DNA from: an uncultured Acidimicrobiales bacterium
Lineage (GTDB): Bacteria > Actinomycetota > Acidimicrobiia > Acidimicrobiales > SHLQ01
NCBI GenBank assembly: GCA_938002955.1
Contig: CALLAA010000132.1
Span: 1 to 50,616 of the forward strand
Reading direction: 5' to 3'
DNA: 50,616 nucleotides
The position numbers were made by a program, and so were the translations under genes. Position 1 is the stretch's first letter; every line of letters starts with the position of its first letter. The notes beneath the pieces are model-generated. The model saw only the letters and a list, made by a program, of their open reading frames with translations, had not been told where the DNA came from and searched no databases. Below are positions 25,687-33,812 of this stretch, in pieces.

Positions 25687-26808
25687 ATGGTCTTGCCGAA
25701 AGTTGATGTCGTCGTCGTGGGTGGCGGAATTGCGGGAGTGTCCGCTGCTGCACGGATCTCGAGCACCCACTCGGTCGTGCTGTTGGAGCAGGAGAACGAG
25801 CTTGCGTATCACACAACATCGCGGTCGGCGGCGGTGTATATCGAGAACGAAGGCGGGCCGGTATTCCACAGATTGAGCACGGCGAGCCGTCCGTTCTTCG
25901 ACGAGTCACCCGGCGCTGACGCTCCCCTGGTCACGCCAATGCCGGTTTTGAGTGTGGGCAACGATGCCATGGGCGCAGATCTCGAAGCCGAGGTTCGTGA
26001 AGCCAGCGCGGTGACACCCTCCATCACGTTCGTGCAAGGTTCCGAGCTGCTCGAGCTCTGTCCGGTCCTCGATCCAACCGTTGCGACCGTCGGCATGCTC
26101 GAGGACACCGCTGGCACGATCGACGTCATGGGGGTGCACCAGAATTTCCTTCGGATGGCGCGCGCGAACAACACCGAGATTTGGCGATCTGCCCGCCTAA
26201 CGGCAGCGAGTCGTGCAAACGGAGTGTGGTCGATCGAGACCGAAGCCGGGCCGATTCAGGCTGCGACGATCGTCAACGCCGCGGGGGCGTGGGGCGATGT
26301 CGTCGCTGAACGCTGCGGCGTGCCGGCTGTTGGCCTATCGCCGAAGCGCCGCACGGCCTTTACCTCGCCGGTCGGCCAAGATCCATCGTCTTGGCCGTTC
26401 ATCTATTCGGGTATCCCCGACCTTGAGTGCTACTTCAAGGCTGAGGCTGGCGAGCAGCTCCTGTGCTCCCTCTCCGACGAAGCTCCGTCGGAGCCATGTG
26501 ATGCCAAACCTGAGGAACTGGACATTGCGTTGGCGATCGAGCGAATCAACACCATCAGTACGCTCGGATTGCGTTCGGTCTCCACCACGTGGGCGGGGCT
26601 TCGGACGTTCGCCCCTGACCGCAACCCCGTGTTCGGTCTCGACGACCGGGTCGATGGGTTCGTATGGATGGTCGGCCAAGGCGGCTGCGGGATCGTGACC
26701 TCCCCAATCGCTGGAGAAATCGCAGCATCGCTCGTCCGCCGCGACGCACTACCAGCCGCAGTCACCGACCTCGGCCTAACGACCGAACAGCTAGCCCCAA
26801 GGCGCTAG
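25687..26808 (+). CDS. FAD-dependent amine/D-amino-acid oxidoreductase (DAO family)
   Basis: 373 residues. N-terminal dinucleotide fold VDVVVVGGGIAGVSAAARI followed by VVLLEQENELAYHTTSRSAAVY, then AATIVNAAGAWGD, the second FAD motif, and a C-terminal LRTFAPDRNPVFGLDDR...VGQGGCGIVTSPIAGE typical of glycine-oxidase/DadA-like enzymes. The TTSRSA segment resembles D-arginine dehydrogenase-like members. No signal peptide, so cytoplasmic; electrons may go to oxygen or quinone. Divergent from livJ with about 100 bases between starts, so it may share regulation with the amino-acid importer and supply a related oxidative deamination. Confidence 0.88.
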   Translation: MVLPKVDVVVVGGGIAGVSAAARISSTHSVVLLEQENELAYHTTSRSAAVYIENEGGPVFHRLSTASRPFFDESPGADAPLVTPMPVLSVGNDAMGADLEAEVREASAVTPSITFVQGSELLELCPVLDPTVATVGMLEDTAGTIDVMGVHQNFLRMARANNTEIWRSARLTAASRANGVWSIETEAGPIQAATIVNAAGAWGDVVAERCGVPAVGLSPKRRTAFTSPVGQDPSSWPFIYSGIPDLECYFKAEAGEQLLCSLSDEAPSEPCDAKPEELDIALAIERINTISTLGLRSVSTTWAGLRTFAPDRNPVFGLDDRVDGFVWMVGQGGCGIVTSPIAGEIAASLVRRDALPAAVTDLGLTTEQLAPRR

Positions 26809-26809
26809 A

Positions 26810-26918
26810 GATTTGTACAGGATTTGATACCTGTCAGGTAACTTTTTCTGTACAAAAACCTAAGTCGTGGATTTGTACAGGATTCGGTACCTCACAGGTC
26901 ACTTTTTCTGTACAAATC
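26810..26918. repeat. Two 49-bp palindromic elements in tandem (60-bp period)
   Basis: Copies at 26810-26858 and 26870-26918. The second has perfect 11-bp terminal inverted repeats GATTTGTACAG/CTGTACAAATC; the first has about nine matching bases. Inside each is a smaller hairpin (ACCT...AGGT). A third copy lies on the other side of the AbiEi/DUF559 gene. The last codons and the TGA of that gene (encoding FVQKK) fall inside the second copy. Confidence 0.93.
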
Positions 26919-27810
26919 TGAGGAGGTCGGCCAAGGTCTTGGCGCACTGGCTTGGACGGTCCGACAGGTCGGCCGCCGTGAACCGAAGCGGCGTCCATCC
27001 TGCTCGTACGAGCGCGTTCTGGCGCCCGCCGTCGGCGGCGATCTGCTGCGAGGTCGAGTGAAAGGCAGCTCCATCGATCTCGACAAAGACGCGCTCGGCA
27101 ATCCACGCAAAGTCAAGACGATAATTTCGTCCCTCGACCTTTACCGGAAGCTGAGGCACGGGGCGGACAATGCTGAACCGATCGCAGATCTCTAAGAACT
27201 GGACCTCGAGGCCCGATTCGGTGAAATCAGCTCCATCGGGAAGCGCATCCAGTACCCGCTCGAGCACACCGGTGCCGTTGCGACCTTGCTTACTTGTTCT
27301 TTGGCGCATCATCCAGAGATCGCGCGGCGAGACGAGCTCGGTTGCGACCGCATGGCGAAGGATGCGAAGCACCTCATGTTCGGGAAAGATCAGCCCGAGA
27401 TCGCAGATTGTTCGTTCTGGCGTCGTTACCGCAACGCCATCGACTTCGGTGACGTCCGCCGGCTCCAAATCACGAGATCGGTGAACGATCGCTCCGGCCA
27501 GCGATGCGCTTCGCGGAAATCGCACGGAGACTTCGATCTCGTCATCGACCGTGCGAAATCCCCAAAGTCGTGAAGCGGTCCGGTGTGACGCCGTCGCATC
27601 GCCAGCGAGCACCGCGATCATCACGTCCTGAAGCCACGTCTCTCTTGTCCCTGCGAGTTGCACAACACCTTTTGCCCGGCGGCGCAGCACACCCTCGTCC
27701 ACACGCGACGCCACCATGCGCTTGGTGTATCCCGCCTTCAGCAGCTGCTCGGCCGTCAGTAGTCCGTGTTGTCGAGTTGCCGTCGCCCGTAATTCGATGA
27801 AATTCGCCAT
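26899..27810 (-). CDS. AbiEi-type HTH domain fused to DUF559/Vsr-like nuclease domain
   Basis: 303 residues. Residues 1-60 form an AbiEi-like winged helix (GLLTAEQLLKAGYTKRMVASRVDEGVLRR), followed by the usual AbiEi middle part (ASHRTASRLWGF; TTPERTICDLG). Residues about 200-300 carry a PD-(D/E)XK pattern: an early Glu in ESGLEVQF, YRLDFAW with the Asp, VFVEIDGAAFH with Glu-x-Asp, then RQNALVRAGWTPLRF, as in DUF559/Vsr-type endonucleases. Such genes are common orphan accessory genes in Actinobacteria with unknown function; an antitoxin-like or defence role has been suggested for the N-terminal domain. There is no AbiEii toxin beside it. Bounded on both sides by 49-bp palindromic elements. Confidence 0.85.
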   Translation of the reverse strand: MANFIELRATATRQHGLLTAEQLLKAGYTKRMVASRVDEGVLRRRAKGVVQLAGTRETWLQDVMIAVLAGDATASHRTASRLWGFRTVDDEIEVSVRFPRSASLAGAIVHRSRDLEPADVTEVDGVAVTTPERTICDLGLIFPEHEVLRILRHAVATELVSPRDLWMMRQRTSKQGRNGTGVLERVLDALPDGADFTESGLEVQFLEICDRFSIVRPVPQLPVKVEGRNYRLDFAWIAERVFVEIDGAAFHSTSQQIAADGGRQNALVRAGWTPLRFTAADLSDRPSQCAKTLADLLRFVQKK

Positions 27811-27855
27811 CCCACCGTTGTAGTCAGCACCACTGACATCATCCCCGCCGCCAGA

Positions 27856-27904
27856 GATTTGTACAGGATTTGGAACCTGTGAGGGTCCATTTTCTGTACA
27901 AATC
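27856..27904. repeat. Third copy of the 49-bp palindromic element
   Basis: Same 49-base length and perfect GATTTGTACAG/CTGTACAAATC ends, in the same orientation as the two copies at the far end of the nuclease-like gene, 46 bases before that gene's ATG. It lies between oppF (stop 12 bases away) and the nuclease gene, so it could also act as a transcription barrier, although no T-run follows. Confidence 0.93.
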
Positions 27905-27916
27905 CGTGAGGTCCGT

Positions 27917-28909
27917 TTAGAGGGTTACTGGGGTGCCTTGGGGGTTATGGCAGGCGACCCAGTGGTCGGGGCCGAACTGTTCGAATTCAGGGACCGTGGT
28001 TATGCAGACTTCGGTTGCGTACGCGCAGCGAGTGTGGAACCGGCATCCGGTCGGCGGATCGAGCGGCGACGGAAGTTCGCCCGACAGCGAACCGTCATCG
28101 ACCACACCAGAACCCGGGATCGCAGCGAGCAACGCTTGGGTGTACGGATGGATTGGGTTGTCGAAGATGCTGTCGGCATCGCCGACCTCGGCCACACGTC
28201 CCAAGTACATGACCATCACGCGGTCGCTCACGTTGCGAACAACAGCCAGATCGTGGCTGATAAAGAGCATCGTGAGATCGTGCTCGGTCTTGAGATCGTC
28301 GAGCAGGTTGAGGATCTGCGCCTGCACAGACACGTCAAGTGCACTCACTGGCTCATCGCAGATCAAGACCCGCGGATCGAGTGCAAGCGCACGAGCAATA
28401 CTGATTCGTTGACACTGGCCGCCCGAGAACTGGAACGGCTTGCGGTCCTTGTACTGCGGATCAATGCCGACCGACTCGATCAACTCGATCAACCGAGCAT
28501 CGGTCCACGCGCCGTGGGTACCCCAGATCTCGACACCTTCGCTGATGATGTCCCAGACTGAACGTCGAGGGTTTAGTGCCGAGATCGGATCCTGGAAGAT
28601 CATCTGGAGATCGGTGCGCTTGGAACGCAAAGTCTCCTTATCCATCGATGTCAGGTCGGCATCGCGGTACACAACCGAGCCACTCGTCGGCCGAGGCATC
28701 TGAATGACGGCCTTCGCCGTGGTCGACTTACCGCAACCAGACTCGCCCACAATTCCGAGAGTCTCACCCTCGAGAACATCGAACGAGACGTCGCTGACCG
28801 CCTGCAACACCGCACCTCTCGGGCCCGGAAACTCCATCACCAAGTTCTCGACACGAATGAGCGCCTCTGCGTCCTCGGGCCGAAGTGAGCGCGTTCCGAC
28901 TCCTACCAT
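27917..28909 (-). CDS. oppF: Oligopeptide/dipeptide ABC transporter ATPase (OppF/DppF)
   Basis: 330 residues; the ATG overlaps the TAA of oppD by one base (TAATG), which fixes the start against a 46-residue upstream extension. Seen: Walker A GIVGESGCGKSTTAK, QMIFQDPISALNPR, signature FSGGQCQRISIARALAL, Walker B RVLICDEPVSALDVSVQ, switch LFISHDLAVVRNVSDRV, and the C-terminal OppC/D-type cysteine motif region CRFHTRCAYATEVC, which can bind an iron-sulfur cluster in some members. Last gene of the opp operon. Confidence 0.93.
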   Translation of the reverse strand: MVGVGTRSLRPEDAEALIRVENLVMEFPGPRGAVLQAVSDVSFDVLEGETLGIVGESGCGKSTTAKAVIQMPRPTSGSVVYRDADLTSMDKETLRSKRTDLQMIFQDPISALNPRRSVWDIISEGVEIWGTHGAWTDARLIELIESVGIDPQYKDRKPFQFSGGQCQRISIARALALDPRVLICDEPVSALDVSVQAQILNLLDDLKTEHDLTMLFISHDLAVVRNVSDRVMVMYLGRVAEVGDADSIFDNPIHPYTQALLAAIPGSGVVDDGSLSGELPSPLDPPTGCRFHTRCAYATEVCITTVPEFEQFGPDHWVACHNPQGTPVTL

Positions 28910-29913
28910 TACGCCTCCCCACCAACGGTCGACGCCGCAGCGACGAGGCCCTGCGGATGGAAGCAGGCATAGCGATGCGTCTCGGAGCCCGGCACGGCCG
29001 AGAGCGGAGGAATCGAGGTACGACACTCGTCGGTTGCGAAGGTGCACCGAGGAGCGAACGGACAGGACACGGGCGTGATCGCAAGATCTGGTGGACTGCC
29101 AGGGATTGGATCGAGCCGCGTCCCACGAGGCATCGACATGTCCGGAATCGCGCGTTGCAGGGCCTGGGTGTACGGGTGTTCGGTGTCGGCAAAGACCTCT
29201 TCGGTAGTCGCCGTCTCCATGACCCGCCCGCCGTACATCACGGCGATCGAATCGGTACGGTCTCGGACCACACCGAGGTCATGGGTGATGAGAATCAGCG
29301 CCATATCGAGCTCACGGCGCAATGAGTCGAGCAGGTCGAGAATGTCTCGCTGCACGGTGACATCGAGCGCCGTCGTTGGTTCGTCGGCAATCAGCAGCGC
29401 CGGGTCGTTCGCCAAAGCCATTGCGATAACGACACGCTGGCGCATGCCGCCGGACAACTCGTGTGGGTACTGCGACAAACGCTTCGTCGGATCCGGGATA
29501 CGAACAAGGTCGAGTAGCTCGATGGCGCGTGACTTTGCAGCGTCACGGGAAAGGCCCCGGTGGAAACGCATGCCCTCCATCAGCTGCTCACCGATTCGCT
29601 TGACCGGGTTGAGCGACGTCATCGGGTTCTGAAAGACCATGGCGATATCGACGCCGTAGAAGTGCTTGCGACGTTCCTTCGACATGTTGAAGACATCGAC
29701 GTCCTCATATTGCGCGGACCCGTCGATCTTGGCGGTGCGAGGAAGGAGCCCCATGAGCGACTTGACCGTCACGGACTTGCCCGAACCGGACTCGCCGACG
29801 ATGCCAAGTGCCTGGCCCTTGTCGACCGCGAAACTCACGTCGGACACCGCGTAGACCGGTCCCTTCGGCGTGTTGAATGTGACCGCGAGTTCGTTGACCT
29901 CGAGCAGTGCCAT
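28909..29913 (-). CDS. oppD: Oligopeptide/dipeptide ABC transporter ATPase (OppD/DppD)
   Basis: 334 residues starting MALLEVNELAVTFNT; the ATG shares a base with the TAA of oppC. Walker A GIVGESGSGKSVTVK, MVFQNPMTSLNPV, signature LSGGMRQRVVIAMAL, Walker B ALLIADEPTTALDVTVQ, switch ALILITHDLGVVRDRTD and the cysteine motif CPFAPRCTFATDEC before a short C-terminal tail. Pairs with OppF to drive peptide uptake through OppB/OppC. A 55-residue in-frame extension upstream lies within oppC and was rejected. Confidence 0.94.
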   Translation of the reverse strand: MALLEVNELAVTFNTPKGPVYAVSDVSFAVDKGQALGIVGESGSGKSVTVKSLMGLLPRTAKIDGSAQYEDVDVFNMSKERRKHFYGVDIAMVFQNPMTSLNPVKRIGEQLMEGMRFHRGLSRDAAKSRAIELLDLVRIPDPTKRLSQYPHELSGGMRQRVVIAMALANDPALLIADEPTTALDVTVQRDILDLLDSLRRELDMALILITHDLGVVRDRTDSIAVMYGGRVMETATTEEVFADTEHPYTQALQRAIPDMSMPRGTRLDPIPGSPPDLAITPVSCPFAPRCTFATDECRTSIPPLSAVPGSETHRYACFHPQGLVAAASTVGGEA

Positions 29914-30800
29914 TAGAGCGCCAGCTCCTTCGCATCGAAGACTTCCCGTATTCGGTCGCCCGCGTAGTTCAGGCACAGGACCGTCAAGAACACGACCCCG
30001 ATTGGGAACAAGGCGGCGTGCGGACCGTCCTGCAGGTTTCGCACCGAACTCCCCGCTTCGAGGATTTGTTTGCCCCAACTCAGCCCGCCGTTCACCGAAA
30101 TACCGAGGAACGCGAGCGTGCCCTCGGCAACGATGGCGATGCCCATGCCGAGCAACGCGAGCGCCGACATCGGAATGACGACGTTGGGCAAGAGCTCTTT
30201 GACGATGATGCGACTGTCTTTGGCTCCGAGGATCCGGGCGGCGGTCACGAAGTCACGTTCGGCGAACACCAACGTTTGTGCTCGTGCCAGACGACCGACC
30301 GGGGCGATCGCCAAGATGCCAAGACTGAACGAAATCCAGAACACGGTTCGACCGAGGAGCGTGGTGATGAGAATGGCGAGGATCAGCGCTGGAAACGACA
30401 GCAGCGTGACGAACGCGAACGACACGATCTTGTCGAACCAGCCGCGGAAGTACCCGGACAAGATGCCCAACGTTCCGCCGACGAGAAAGCCGATCAGAAT
30501 CGCCAAGAAGCCAACGAGCAGCGAGATGCGAGCTCCCCAGATGGTCAGCGAGAAGACATCGCGCCCGGTGCTGTCCGCGCCGAACCACAGTCCTGCTCGC
30601 GGCCCTTCGAGCTTGCTGCCGACCGCGACCTTGTTCGGATCTTCGAGCGGCAGAATCGGCGCGAACACCGCGAGGAAGACGATCGTCAAAAGGAAGCCGA
30701 TGCTCAACCAAAACCCGAGGCCGAGCTGTTTGGCGATCGACGGAGGATTCGGGGCCGGTGCCTCGTCGAGCAGTGGACTAGTGGTTTGCGCGTTAGCCAT
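29913..30800 (-). CDS. oppC: Oligopeptide ABC transporter permease OppC
   Basis: 295 residues. N-terminal cytoplasmic tail, first helix (LGFWLSIGFLLTIVFLAVFA), extracytoplasmic segment with WFGADSTGRDVFSLTIWGARISL, then five helices and the EAA loop ARILGAKDSRIIVKELLPNVV. Overlaps oppB by eight bases and oppD by one. Standard size and layout for the DppC/OppC family. Confidence 0.94.
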   Translation of the reverse strand: MANAQTTSPLLDEAPAPNPPSIAKQLGLGFWLSIGFLLTIVFLAVFAPILPLEDPNKVAVGSKLEGPRAGLWFGADSTGRDVFSLTIWGARISLLVGFLAILIGFLVGGTLGILSGYFRGWFDKIVSFAFVTLLSFPALILAILITTLLGRTVFWISFSLGILAIAPVGRLARAQTLVFAERDFVTAARILGAKDSRIIVKELLPNVVIPMSALALLGMGIAIVAEGTLAFLGISVNGGLSWGKQILEAGSSVRNLQDGPHAALFPIGVVFLTVLCLNYAGDRIREVFDAKELAL

Positions 30801-31746
30801 CGAGACGCACCCTGGGGTCGAGGAAGCTGTAGAGAAGATCGACGATGAAGTTCACGACGACGAAGATGACGGTGATGATCACCACGACGGCCAACACGAC
30901 CGGGAAATCATCGCGAATGATCGCTTCGATCACGGCCGCACCGATACCGGGAATGCCGAAGTAGCTCTCGACGACGAGTGAGCCGCCGATCAGCGCACCG
31001 GTCTGAATGCCGAACACCGTGAGCATCGAGAACAGCGACGGGCGGAGCGCATGGCGGAACAGAATCCGCCACTGCGGCAAACCCTTCGCCCGTGCCACCG
31101 CAATGAAGTCTTCCTGAAGGGTCGAGATCAGGTCGGTGCGCAACAGCCGCTGGTAGGTGGCGATGAGCGGAATAGCGAGGGACAGCGCTGGCAAGAACAT
31201 CGAGTACAACCGCGCGCCGATCGTCTCATCGTCGTATCTGGTCGGGAAGATCTCCCATCGGACCGCGCCGAGCCAGAACAGCAACACCACCAACGCAAAC
31301 ACCGGCACCCCGAGCATGCCGAACGACACGACCGTGCTGACCTTGTCCGGCAGTCGATACGCCCGCGATGCCGTCCACAGCGCCCACGGTATGGAAATCA
31401 ACACCGACAGCACCTGTGCGTAGACCATCAGAATCAGCGTGACCGGGAGCCGGTTCGAGATCTCGGTACTGACCTGGGTTTGGTTCTTGAAGCTCCGACC
31501 AAAGTCCCCGGTCGCCATGTCGCCGAGCCACCGGCCATAGCGAACAATGAACGGGTCGTCGAGGTGGTATTCGGCGCGGGCCTCCGCTCGAACCTCAGCA
31601 AACTCCGGTCCGGCATCCTCGTCTGCAATCGGCCCGAGGATGTTGAACAGGGGGTCGCCCAAGAAGTTCATTGCACCGAACGCGAGCAGCGTGACGGCCA
31701 GAACGACCAACACCATCTGCACGATACGTGTAGCTATGAACTTCAT
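30793..31746 (-). CDS. oppB: Oligopeptide ABC transporter permease OppB
   Basis: 317 residues with the usual N-terminal helix MKFIATRIVQMVLVVLAVTLLAF, an extracytoplasmic loop rich in charge (RAEARAEYHLDDPFIVRYGRWLGD), RSFKNQTQVSTEISNRLPVTLIL, and the EAA motif VARAKGLPQWRILFRHALRPSL. It forms the pore with OppC. It begins 30 bases after oppA. Confidence 0.94.
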   Translation of the reverse strand: MKFIATRIVQMVLVVLAVTLLAFGAMNFLGDPLFNILGPIADEDAGPEFAEVRAEARAEYHLDDPFIVRYGRWLGDMATGDFGRSFKNQTQVSTEISNRLPVTLILMVYAQVLSVLISIPWALWTASRAYRLPDKVSTVVSFGMLGVPVFALVVLLFWLGAVRWEIFPTRYDDETIGARLYSMFLPALSLAIPLIATYQRLLRTDLISTLQEDFIAVARAKGLPQWRILFRHALRPSLFSMLTVFGIQTGALIGGSLVVESYFGIPGIGAAVIEAIIRDDFPVVLAVVVIITVIFVVVNFIVDLLYSFLDPRVRLDG

Positions 31747-31776
31747 TGACCGCTCCCCCCGAACCGGTTGTAGGGC

Positions 31777-33522
31777 TTAGTTGGTCAGGAACAGCTGAGG
31801 CAACCAGATGACGCCTCGGGTCTGACATGGCAGCTCAGCCCCGTCTGGAGCGGTTGCATCACAGACGCCGCCAACGCCGGTCGACGACGACACCATCCAG
31901 TTGGTGTGCGAGACAGTGATGTACTGGAACGAGTCACGCAGGTTCTCCTGGATCTGGGTCCAGATTGCGTAACGCTCGTCGAAGTCTTCGGTCGCACGCT
32001 GCTGGGCGATCAGCGCGTCGCGCTCCTCGTTGCAGTTACGAGACCAGTTGATCGACAGGGCACCGATCGTCGAGCACGTGAAGAACGCCGTGTCGACGTC
32101 TGGGTCACTGAAGCCGTGGTAGCGCCAGGTTGCCATCTGGTACTGACCAAAGATGACCTCGTTGATGTGCTGATCGTTCGGAATGACCTGGACTTCGATG
32201 TTGAAGAAGTCTGAGTAGGCGTCGCCCACGAGGGTTGCGATGCGGTCGAGCGCAAGGCTCGGGCCATCATGCTGGTATTCGATGTTGACCTTGCCGTCGG
32301 TGCACTGGTCGGGAACGTCGGCGCAGTAGGACGCAACGAGCGGTCCGGCAAGTTCAGGCTGATCGTCGGCCTGCTGGATTGCCGGAACGTTCCACGGCGT
32401 GTCGACCGAGAACAACGAGTCGGCTTCGAGGGCGGTCCCCTCGTCGATGAAGTCGGCGTATTGTGCCTTCGGGAAGGCAGCCGTTGCGGCCTCACGAACA
32501 CGGATGTCGTCGAACGGCGGAACCTGAGCGTTCATGAGAAGCATGAACTCTTCACCGCTGTTGTCCTCGATGCGTGTGATGTCGCCTTCTTCACGAAGTC
32601 GCAAGATCGACTCAGCGTCGGTGCCGTGGATGATCTCGAGGTCTCCTGCGAGGAACTGATCGGTACGGGTCGAGTCCTGACTGATCGGGTAGAACTCGAT
32701 GGTGTCGAGGTTGCCTGGTTCGCCCCAGTAATTCGGGTTGCGCTCAAGGACCGTCTTTTGGTCCTGTACTCGTTCGGCGATCATGTATGGGCCGGCGCCG
32801 ATAGGCATCTGATCGAGCTCAGGGTTCTCGTCACGGGCATCGAGCCACGCTGGAGAGCCGATCATTCCGAGCTGCTCGGCGAAGTAGTACGGCAGCGCCG
32901 CGTTTGGTCCGCTGGCGTTCAGGCGGAACGTCATGTCGTCGACGAGCTCGACGGGCACCTCTGGCGAGAAGGCCGGCTTGAACACGAGCGAGGTGAGTGG
33001 ATCAGCGAGGAAGGCTTCGATCGTCTTGACGACGGCTGCGGCGTCCATGGTGGCGCCATCGCTGAACACGATGCCTTCGCGCATGGTGACATCCCACGAG
33101 CTGAAGTCGTCGTTTGGCGTCCAGCTTTCGCTGAGGTTGTTGTGCCACTGGCCGTCCTTGTCGACAACGACGAGCGTGTCGAAGATTGCCGTGGCCATCA
33201 TGATCGGCCCACGGTTGAGGCCGGTGTTGGTTGGGTTGAGCGAGCCTGCCTCGGTCTGCAGACCAATGCGGATCGTGCCGCCTTCGACGACCTCGACCGT
33301 TTCGTCTTCGGCGGTGACAGCATCGGAGCCATCAGCGCTGGCGTCGGCACCTTCGGTCGGTGCGTCATCGGTCTCGGTGGTGTCGTCGGACTCGGTCTCC
33401 GCAGTGTCGGAGGTTCCGGTCTCGGAAGAGTCTGACGAGTCCCCTCCGGAGCAGGCACCCGCCAGAAGAGCAAACGCAAAGAGCACTGCAAGTAGTCGAC
33501 GAAGTCGGTTGGTAGCGAGCAC
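31777..33522 (-). CDS. oppA: Peptide-binding lipoprotein (OppA/DppA family, SBP_bac_5)
   Basis: 581 residues. Signal LRRLLAVLFAFALLAGAC with lipidated Cys24, then a Ser/Thr/Glu/Asp-rich tether of about 55 residues resembling the livJ tether. The binding domain has GGTIRIGLQTEAGSLNPT, NLSESWTPNDDFSSWDVTMREGIVFSDGATMDA, GAGPYMIAERVQDQ and a C-terminal WIQIQ-type segment (AIWTQIQENLRD). It feeds OppBCDF. First gene of the operon; ligand could be peptides or other bulky solutes handled by this family, including nickel chelates or glycosides. Confidence 0.93.
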   Translation of the reverse strand: MLATNRLRRLLAVLFAFALLAGACSGGDSSDSSETGTSDTAETESDDTTETDDAPTEGADASADGSDAVTAEDETVEVVEGGTIRIGLQTEAGSLNPTNTGLNRGPIMMATAIFDTLVVVDKDGQWHNNLSESWTPNDDFSSWDVTMREGIVFSDGATMDAAAVVKTIEAFLADPLTSLVFKPAFSPEVPVELVDDMTFRLNASGPNAALPYYFAEQLGMIGSPAWLDARDENPELDQMPIGAGPYMIAERVQDQKTVLERNPNYWGEPGNLDTIEFYPISQDSTRTDQFLAGDLEIIHGTDAESILRLREEGDITRIEDNSGEEFMLLMNAQVPPFDDIRVREAATAAFPKAQYADFIDEGTALEADSLFSVDTPWNVPAIQQADDQPELAGPLVASYCADVPDQCTDGKVNIEYQHDGPSLALDRIATLVGDAYSDFFNIEVQVIPNDQHINEVIFGQYQMATWRYHGFSDPDVDTAFFTCSTIGALSINWSRNCNEERDALIAQQRATEDFDERYAIWTQIQENLRDSFQYITVSHTNWMVSSSTGVGGVCDATAPDGAELPCQTRGVIWLPQLFLTN

Positions 33523-33812
33523 GGATCATTCCCCTTGAATTGGCAGAGACGTTGTTACGTCGGTCACATGGTGACTTACTCATCGGTAACGAGCAAGTCA
33601 GGCACTGTAGTTGACCCGTCCCAGTCTCTTCATGACCACCATCTGAACTCTGGGTTACTCAGCCATACCCGGCCGTATACCCCCGGACGATCTCATCGGT
33701 GCCCTCGGATTCGACGGGCATGGTTCGGACAGTACACGTCGACATCCGATATCGATATTGCTAGACCCCAGCTGTCCGATCATGAGCACCGTCCGGTAGT
33801 CGATGAATAGAT
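33523..33812. promoter_or_regulatory. Divergent control region between oppA and the GH63 glucosidase
   Basis: A 290-base non-coding stretch between two start codons, so it should hold both promoters. It is less GC-rich than its surroundings around 33740-33765, where a perfect 10-bp palindrome ATATCGATAT (33749-33758) sits 55 bases before the glucosidase start, a candidate operator. No ribosome site or frame of its own was seen. Confidence 0.45.

Noticed and set aside
26810-26918. CRISPR mini-array (two repeats of equal length 60 bases apart)
   Set aside because: The repeats have terminal inverted ends, differ inside, only 11 bases separate them, and there are no cas genes.
27856-27904. Ordinary intrinsic terminator of the opp operon
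   Set aside because: No T-run follows on the minus strand, and the same 49-bp sequence recurs at the other end of the neighbouring gene, which a simple terminator would not do; a secondary role in termination remains possible.
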